Shown here: positions 25,054 to 30,057 of the stretch, one piece after another
Layout: each line of letters opens with the position of its first letter
Position numbering within the stretch: the stretch's first letter is position 1
NCBI GenBank assembly: GCA_030532815.1
Contig: JAUNKI010000001.1
Location: 1-30,057, forward strand
Direction: 5' to 3'
DNA: 30,057 nt
From: Leptotrichiaceae bacterium
Lineage (GTDB): Bacteria > Fusobacteriota > Fusobacteriia > Fusobacteriales > Leptotrichiaceae
Program-made: the position numbers and the translations under genes
The notes under the pieces: generated by a model
Told to the model about the DNA's origin: nothing
Database searches by the model: none
The model's input: only the letters and a program-made list of their open reading frames with translations

Positions 25054-25944
25054 CTAATCAACTCCCAGTTCATTTAACAGTTTTATTAATGCTTTATATT
25101 GCAATACATATCCTTCTTTTCCTGTCAGCTTTTTTTCATTTTTTATAATTTCATCGGTATTTCCCAATTCAAGATTTTTCAATCCGTCAAATTGAACAAG
25201 ATGAGGTTCAAGGGTTAAAAATCCTTTATAGTTTTCTTTAAAGATGATATCATATAAAATTTCCTTTATTTTTCCTTCTCCCGTACCGCAAACCACATTC
25301 TGACTGTTATTATAATTTGCATCTTTTATATGAATATACACAATATCATCTTTTAACATCTCATACGCTTTCAGAGTATCTTCTCCGCATTGAACAAAAT
25401 TTGCAAAATCAAATGCAGCTTTAAAATTAGGAGAATTTATTTGGGATATTATTTCCCTGCATCTTTGAAAAGTATCTCCGTAAATATCCTTTTCATTTTC
25501 ATGAATAAGTATTATTCCTTTATTTTCAGCTATCTGTACAAAGTTTTTCAGTTTTCTGACAACATCTTTTTTATATTTGTCGTGCTCTCCCTCTTTTATA
25601 TAAAAACTGAAAATTCTTATATACTTTGTTTCCAGAATTTCCGCTATGCGGCAAAGTTTTTCAAGTATTTTCAAATGCTTTTTATAGCCTTCTTCGTCGT
25701 CAATAAATATTTTCCCCACAGGTGAGCCTATGGAAGATACTTTTACATTGTTTTTTTCCAATTTCGGAAGTACCTTTTCTTTAAATCCTTCAATTGAATA
25801 CTCTCCTATATTTTTTCCGTCTATATTTCTTAAGGATATGTAATTCATATTATTTTCTTTTACGACTTTTATCTGTTTATCAAATTCAGATGATATTTCA
25901 TCGGAAAATCCCGATATAAATATTTCATTATTTATTTTTTTCAT
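25054..25944 (-). CDS. Sugar phosphate isomerase/epimerase-type TIM-barrel protein (2)
   Basis: This 296-residue protein is of the same TIM-barrel superfamily as 21989-22849 but only distantly similar to it. Probable metal ligands are Glu149 (LIHENE), Asp179 (AAFDFANF), His205 (YIHIKDAN) and Glu246 (LTLEPHL), the Glu-Asp-His-Glu set typical of tagatose/psicose epimerase-like enzymes. It starts 4 bp after the TGA of the SDR gene and ends 3 bp before the larger oxidoreductase gene. Role is likely isomerisation, epimerisation or lysis of a keto-sugar intermediate. Substrate is unknown. Confidence 0.85.
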   Translation of the reverse strand: MKKINNEIFISGFSDEISSEFDKQIKVVKENNMNYISLRNIDGKNIGEYSIEGFKEKVLPKLEKNNVKVSSIGSPVGKIFIDDEEGYKKHLKILEKLCRIAEILETKYIRIFSFYIKEGEHDKYKKDVVRKLKNFVQIAENKGIILIHENEKDIYGDTFQRCREIISQINSPNFKAAFDFANFVQCGEDTLKAYEMLKDDIVYIHIKDANYNNSQNVVCGTGEGKIKEILYDIIFKENYKGFLTLEPHLVQFDGLKNLELGNTDEIIKNEKKLTGKEGYVLQYKALIKLLNELGVD

Positions 25945-25948
25945 TTAA

Positions 25949-26794
25949 TCACACTCCCGAATATGCTGAAAATCCTCCGTCTACAGGTATTATAACTCCG
26001 TTTACGAAACTTGCGGCTTCTTCATTTATAAGAAAAAATAATGCTCCGAGCAGTTCCTCTTCTTTTCCGAACCTGTTCATAGGAGTATTTCTTAAAATTT
26101 TTTCGGCTCTTTCTTTAGGTGTTCCGTCATCGTTAAATAAAAGTTTCTCATTCTGTTTACTTACAAAAAAACCGGGTGCTATGGCATTACATCTTATTCC
26201 TACACTGCTGAAATGAACTGCAAGCCACTGAGTAAAATTGCTTATGGCAGCTTTGGCTCCGCTATATGCAGGAATTTTCGTAAGAGGTGTATAAGCGTTC
26301 ATACTTGAAATATTTAATATATTCGCACCTTTTCTTCCTATCATATCCTGTGCGAAAACCTGAACAGGCAGTAATGTTCCCATATAATTCAGATTAAAGA
26401 CAAATTCCACTCCTTCCTTATCCAAATCAAAAAATGTTTTCATTTTTCCTAAATCTTCAGATTTGAATATTTCATTATCAGTTGTGGCTTTAGGGTTATT
26501 TCCCCCCGCTCCGTTTATAAGTATGTCACATTTTCCAAGTTCAGTATTTATTTCTTTCCTCACCTTTTCTATACTTTTTTTATCCAGTACATTACACTTA
26601 TAACCTTTGGCAATTCCATTATCTTTTTTTATTTCTTCGGCATATTTTTTAACGGCCTCTTCATTTAAATCAAGAAGAGCTATTTTTGCTCCTGTTTTTG
26701 AAAGGGCTTTGGCGAACATACTGCATAAAATTCCTCCTGCCCCTGTTATTACTATTACTTTATCTTTCATATTCATTTCAAAAGGTATTTTCAT
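25949..26794 (-). CDS. uxuB: D-mannonate oxidoreductase, SDR type (fructuronate reductase)
   Basis: This 281-residue short-chain dehydrogenase is similar to the UxuB/YjmF type found in Bacillus. It would reduce D-fructuronate from UxaC to D-mannonate with NAD(P)H. The cofactor loop is TGAGGILCSMFAKAL (17-31) and the INGAGG block lies at 93-98. The active site is Ser163/Ser164, Tyr177 and Lys181 (YSGAK), and the C-terminal VDGGFSAYSGV is normal. An alternative start at Met8 exists. It is the first gene of the eight-gene operon, with a leader hairpin upstream. It stops with TGA, the only such stop among the genes here. Identity as UxuB rests on similarity and operon context; a related SDR role is possible. 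Confidence 0.88.
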   Translation of the reverse strand: MKIPFEMNMKDKVIVITGAGGILCSMFAKALSKTGAKIALLDLNEEAVKKYAEEIKKDNGIAKGYKCNVLDKKSIEKVRKEINTELGKCDILINGAGGNNPKATTDNEIFKSEDLGKMKTFFDLDKEGVEFVFNLNYMGTLLPVQVFAQDMIGRKGANILNISSMNAYTPLTKIPAYSGAKAAISNFTQWLAVHFSSVGIRCNAIAPGFFVSKQNEKLLFNDDGTPKERAEKILRNTPMNRFGKEEELLGALFFLINEEAASFVNGVIIPVDGGFSAYSGV

Positions 26795-27146
26795 ATGGAC
26801 TTCACTTCCCTTATGTTATTTTTTTCGTGAGGGCTCATCGCCGCCCTCACACTCATACTATTAATTTTTTTATCACTCAAAATACTCATTATGCTTAGAG
26901 TTATCCAAACTTTTTTGAAAAAAAGTTTGACAAAAAAATTTTCCTACGCTTTTTGAAAAAAGCTTAGCAAAAACTGCCAACTCAAATTTTACTGCGTGAA
27001 AAATACGTGAAGTGAGGGTCAAAACATCCTTTTTGTTTTTACAGCGAACGGGCATTTTTGAGCAAAAGTAAAATTTGTGTTGAATTGTTTTTTGGTCCAG
27101 CTTTTTTTACAAAAAAGGTTGGGTCTATTTTTCCAAAAAAAGCATA
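26795..27146. repeat. Composite intergenic repeat region, copy B
   Basis: Bases 27021-27063 match 13-55 exactly. Flanking this core are inverted modules CAACTCAAATTTTACT (26978-26993) and AGTAAAATTTGTGTTG (27067-27082), which pair at 15 of 16 positions. Each is followed outward by poly-T/poly-A hairpins such as AAACTTTTTTGAAAAAAAG (26904-26922). The stem-loop at 26827-26850 lies at the operon end. I see no convincing gene. A 60-codon frame on the minus strand is explained by the repeat. Confidence 0.8.
26827..26850 (-). promoter_or_regulatory. GC-rich stem-loop in the leader of the uxuB operon
   Basis: GTGAGGGC (26827-26834) and GCCCTCAC (26843-26850) form a perfect 8-bp stem with an 8-base loop, 32 bp upstream of the uxuB start. 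On the minus strand it is followed by an A-run, not a T-run, so it is not an intrinsic terminator of the operon. It may be a leader structure or part of the repeat element. Confidence 0.6.
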
Positions 27147-28184
27147 TTAACTCAGCTTCTTCAATGTTTCCCAAATACCGGTCATATACATTGCACCTAA
27201 TGCCCTGTCATACAATCCGTATCCCGGTTTTCCCCTTTCTCCCCATATCATTCTTCCGTGATCAGGTCTTATATATTTATTAAATCCCGTTTCATAATAT
27301 GCTTTTAATATCTCTACTATATCCAGACTTCCGCATGGTGAATAATGTGCACTTTCCTCAAAACTTCCGTCTTCAAGTATTTTTATATTTCTTATATGTG
27401 CAAAATGTATTCTACCCATACTGCCGTATTTTCTAACCATTTTTATAAAGTCGTTTTTTCTGTTGCAGCCCAAACTTCCGCTGCATAATGTCAATCCGTT
27501 ATGAGAATCATCATATAATTTTAAAAATCTATCTAGACTTTCCTCATCTTTTATTATTCTCGGTATTCCGAATATTGACCAAGGCGGATCATCAGGATGT
27601 ATCCCCATATTAACATCACATTGAATAGCCACAGGAATAATTTCTTTCAAAAAATATTCCAGATTATTCCAGAGACCTTCCTCTCCCAGTTTTTTATATG
27701 CTTCCATTAATTCTTTCATTTCTTCTGAAGTATAGGATGAATCCCAACCCGGTAATTCAAGCTTTGCAGGGTTCAGTTTATTTATATGCTCCTTATAATA
27801 AACTAAAGTATTAGATCCGTCAGGCAGTTCCCTATCCAGTTGACTTCTCGTCCAGTCGAAAACAGGCATAAAATTGTAACATATTACTTTCACACCTGCT
27901 GCTGAAAGTCTTCGTATATTTTCCTTGTAATTTTCAATATACATTTTGTAATTGCCTCTTTTCAGTTTTATATCTTCATGTACAGGAACACTTTCAATTA
28001 CTTCCATTTTCATTCCGTACTTGTCTATTTCTTCTTTTAAATCACGAATATCTTTTTCAGGCCACACTTCTCCCGGAGGTACGCTGTAAACTGCCGTGAC
28101 TATTCCGTTCACATTGGGTATCTGACGGATTTTTTCAAGAGTTACAGGGTCATCTTTTCAATACCATCTGAAAGTCATTTTCAT
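27147..28184 (-). pseudogene. uxuA: Mannonate dehydratase, frame interrupted by TGA at codon 9
   Basis: The enzyme dehydrates D-mannonate to KDG. From codon 10 to the TAA end the frame is intact and clearly UxuA: TAVYSVPPGEVWP, CYNFMPVFDWTR, GIHPDDPPW, LCSGSLG and RPDHGRMIWGE. The true start is ATG at 28184, preceded by an AAGGAGG ribosome site, and reads MKMTFRWY, then TGA (28160-28158), then KDDPVTLEKIRQIPN. Known family members have glycine here (RWYGxDDP), so one GGA-to-TGA change explains it. The full frame would be 345 residues, normal for the family. A GTG at codon 25 (28112) could restart but has no ribosome site and loses the first barrel strand. The product is therefore probably absent or reduced, unless the stop is a sequencing error or is read through. 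Confidence 0.85.
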
Positions 28185-28437
28185 AAAATTTCCTCCTTAT
28201 TGTTTTTTATTATAAACTGTCTTCTATCTTTTAGTTTTCCATTTATTACACCATATATTTTCCTTTAAACTCGGATTTTCCCGTAATTTTTTCAATAGTC
28301 TGCTTTATAATTATTATAAGTTACCATAGGCACATCATTTTTTTATATTTCATTCTCCTATAAATTCACCTCTTTTTATAAGTTATAAATGTATCTGATT
28401 TTTCTTTTTGAGACAAATTGAGACAAAATTTTAAAAA

Positions 28438-28452
28438 TTCCGTATTACGGAA
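28438..28452. promoter_or_regulatory. Perfect palindromic operator candidate
   Basis: TTCCGTATTACGGAA has 7-bp arms around a single central base. It lies about 70 bp upstream of the symporter -35 box and faces uxuA on the other side. The half-site TACGGAA recurs at 28580-28594. Confidence 0.6.
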
Positions 28453-28523
28453 AATAATTTCAAAATACTTTATATTTTTATTATACCCCTTTTTTTTTAA
28501 AAAGCAAATTTTATTTTTATCTA

Positions 28524-28551
28524 TTGACATTTTTAATTTTTGTATTATAAT
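28524..28551 (+). promoter_or_regulatory. Sigma-70 promoter of the symporter gene
   Basis: TTGACA (28524-28529) and TATAAT (28546-28551) are both perfect, with 16-base spacing. The start point would be near 28558, giving a leader of about 58 bases. Confidence 0.8.
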
Positions 28552-28579
28552 TCTAATATAAGACAAAAACGGAACATAG

Positions 28580-28594
28580 TTTCATAATACGGAA
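28580..28594. promoter_or_regulatory. Imperfect palindromic operator candidate
   Basis: TTTCATAATACGGAA matches the perfect site at 28438-28452 (read on the other strand) at 13 of 15 positions. It lies about 22 bases downstream of the predicted symporter start point, a typical repressor position. An adjacent GGAACATAGTTTC (28571-28583) is a second imperfect palindrome. Confidence 0.55.
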
Positions 28595-28615
28595 TAAAAA
28601 ATCAGGAGGAAAATT

Positions 28616-30057
28616 ATGAAAAATGAAAATACTGTTTATAACAAAGCTGAATTATGGCAAATCGGATTATTTTCCCTTAATAATACGGCTACAAATATTT
28701 TTCTGGCACTTATGTTTTATGTCGGATATTATGCAACAGGATTTGTCGGTCTGGCTACCGTACTTATATCGAATATACTCACTTCAATGAGAATATTTGA
28801 CGGTATTACAGACCCTTTAATAGGATATCTGATTGATAAAACTGACGGAAAATTGGGAAAATTCAGACCTTATATAATTATAGGTTATGTAATTATGGCT
28901 ATTTCAACTATACTGCTTTTCAAAATCACTCATACATTGCCTGAAAATATGAGACTGCCTTTTTTTCTTGTTATCTATGCAGTTTATATACTCGGATACA
29001 CATGCCAGACTGCAGTTACCAAGGCAGGACAGGCATGTATTACAAATGATCCGAAACAGCGTCCTCTTTTCGGAGCTTTTGACGGTACTTTTACTTTATT
29101 GCTGTTTTCATGCTGCCTACCTGTTTATGTCAACGGATATTTACTTCCCAAATACGGAAATGAATTTTCCTTACCTCTGTTTAATGAATTGCTGTTTACT
29201 TTCACAGTTATAAGCGGTATTTTTACATTTTCAGCTTTTATAGGTATTTATAAAAAAGACCGTAAAGAATATTTCGGATTGGGAGAAAAAAATGTTAAAC
29301 TCGGTTTCTCCGACTATGTGGATATTATAACTCATAATAGAGCTATCCAAATGCTCATAGTTGCAGCTTCTACCGATAAAATAGCCGCCACTACGGCAAG
29401 TAATGCCGCTGTAGGAATTATGATATACGGTATTATTATGGGAGACAATACATTACAGGCAAAATTGGGACTGATTACAATTATCCCTGCTTTCCTGCTG
29501 TTACAGTTCTTTGTCCAATATGCAAGAAAACTCGGAATAAAAAAGGGGCTTGTTGTTACAGCATGGGGATCTATGATATCTTTCTCGCTCATATTTTTTC
29601 TTTTAAGATTTGGAGATCCTTCAAAAATAAGATTAAGCAATTTATTCAGTTTTGAAACTTTGGGATTTATAATTTTATGGTGTATAGGAAAAGGAGTTTC
29701 AGGAGCAGGAGGGGGACTCACTATAAACGCTATTGCCGACTGTGCCGATTATGAAACATACAGAACAGGAAGATATATTCCCGGAATGATGGGAACTCTC
29801 TTTTCTTTTGTAGATAAACTTATTTCTTCACTGGCTACTACAATAGTAGGGTTGGTAGTAGCAGGAATAGGTTACACAAGCGGTTTTCCGAAAATCGGGG
29901 ATCCTAATACTCCTCAACTTTTTTATGCCGCTACTTTCTTATTTTTGGGAATGCCTATATTAGGCTGGATTGCTTCAATTATTGCACTGAAATTTTATCC
30001 GTTAAGTGCAGAAAAAATGGAAATAATTCAGGCTCATATTAGTTCAATAAAAAATTC
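28616..30057 (+). CDS. GPH-family (glycoside-pentoside-hexuronide) cation symporter, 3' end beyond window
   Basis: An open frame of 480 codons runs off the right edge. It starts at ATG 28616 behind AGGAGG. The first hydrophobic segment follows KAELWQIGLFSLNNTATN, which is typical of the family. The signature GITDPLIGYLIDKTDGKLGKF (about residues 63-83), followed by RPYIIIG, is diagnostic of GPH symporters such as MelB, YicJ and UidB. At least ten hydrophobic segments can be seen. The last visible residues (SAEKMEIIQAHISSIKN) match the usual C-terminal tail, so little is missing. Position divergent from uxuA and beside the glucuronate operon suggests a hexuronide or glucuronide cargo imported with Na+ or H+. 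Cargo is inferred. Confidence 0.92.
   Translation, partial: MKNENTVYNKAELWQIGLFSLNNTATNIFLALMFYVGYYATGFVGLATVLISNILTSMRIFDGITDPLIGYLIDKTDGKLGKFRPYIIIGYVIMAISTILLFKITHTLPENMRLPFFLVIYAVYILGYTCQTAVTKAGQACITNDPKQRPLFGAFDGTFTLLLFSCCLPVYVNGYLLPKYGNEFSLPLFNELLFTFTVISGIFTFSAFIGIYKKDRKEYFGLGEKNVKLGFSDYVDIITHNRAIQMLIVAASTDKIAATTASNAAVGIMIYGIIMGDNTLQAKLGLITIIPAFLLLQFFVQYARKLGIKKGLVVTAWGSMISFSLIFFLLRFGDPSKIRLSNLFSFETLGFIILWCIGKGVSGAGGGLTINAIADCADYETYRTGRYIPGMMGTLFSFVDKLISSLATTIVGLVVAGIGYTSGFPKIGDPNTPQLFYAATFLFLGMPILGWIASIIALKFYPLSAEKMEIIQAHISSIKN

Larger units (their letters stand above)
28185..28615. promoter_or_regulatory. Divergent regulatory region between uxuA and the symporter gene
   Basis: This stretch of 431 bp has no credible gene. 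It holds the symporter promoter (28524-28551), two related palindromic sites (28438-28452 and 28580-28594) and an exactly tandem 10-mer TTGAGACAAA (28408-28417 and 28418-28427). The uxuA promoter must also lie here on the minus strand. A TATAAT candidate near 28310 has no matching -35 box. Confidence 0.7.

Noticed and set aside
26873..27055. 60-codon minus-strand frame MPVRCKNKKDV...
   Set aside because: It lies wholly in the repeat. The same start appears in the left-edge copy, where the frame differs soon after, so conservation is at DNA level.
27147..28184. UGA recoded as glycine (as in SR1/Gracilibacteria) or read as selenocysteine in uxuA
   Set aside because: No other gene here has an in-frame UGA, uxuB uses TGA as its stop with the next gene starting 4 bp later, and no selenocysteine stem-loop or plausible Cys/Sec site is seen at codon 9.
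28366..28566. 66-codon minus-strand frame in the uxuA/symporter gap
   Set aside because: AT-rich with no ribosome site, and it overlaps the promoter and palindromes.
29332..29721. 129-codon minus-strand frame
   Set aside because: Antisense of the GPH symporter, which is supported by family signatures.

Overview
The window is AT-rich DNA, by eye roughly 30% GC. It reads as a Gram-negative member of the Fusobacteriota, most likely Leptotrichiaceae (Leptotrichia or Streptobacillus type). The reasons are the base composition, the strong AGGAGG ribosome binding sites, Firmicutes-like cytoplasmic enzymes and lipoproteins, and an outer-membrane autotransporter of the fusobacterial kind. Taxonomy is inferred, because there is no rRNA or marker gene here.

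Region 1 (132-14070, all minus strand) looks like a glycosaminoglycan (GAG) uptake locus. In transcription order it holds kduD, kduI, two LplB/LplC-type ABC permeases, a solute-binding lipoprotein, a 1442-residue autotransporter, a family-8 polysaccharide lyase (hyaluronan/chondroitin lyase type) and a second, paralogous solute-binding lipoprotein. The lyase would yield unsaturated disaccharides, the binding proteins and permeases would import them, and KduI/KduD would turn the unsaturated uronate into 2-keto-3-deoxygluconate (KDG). No transporter ATPase, unsaturated glucuronyl hydrolase, sulfatase or regulator is present, so these must lie elsewhere. The autotransporter appears to carry two consecutive complete outer-membrane barrels, a classical autotransporter barrel followed by an OmpG-like porin barrel. 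I regard this as the most unusual object in the window.

Region 2 (14071-18303, plus strand) holds an unrelated 829-residue acyl-activating/ACP/acyltransferase fusion and seven tRNA genes (Leu, Gly, Lys, Arg, CAT-anticodon, Glu, Phe). The tRNAs sit behind a perfect-consensus promoter. A terminator-like hairpin lies inside the cluster just before tRNA-Phe.

Region 3 (18865-26794, minus strand) is a tightly packed eight-gene operon: uxuB-type SDR, a TIM-barrel isomerase, two Gfo/Idh/MocA oxidoreductases, a second TIM-barrel isomerase, uxaC, eda and kdgK. UxaC, UxuB, KdgK and Eda make the Ashwell glucuronate pathway except for mannonate dehydratase. The four extra genes resemble known sets that handle 3-keto-sugars or glycosides.

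Region 4 (26795-30057) starts with a composite intergenic repeat also found at the left edge of the window. Next comes uxuA, which completes the Ashwell pathway but is interrupted by an in-frame TGA at codon 9. A GPH-family cation symporter then runs off the right edge on the plus strand. Regions 1, 3 and 4 converge on KDG, then KDPG, then pyruvate plus glyceraldehyde-3-phosphate.
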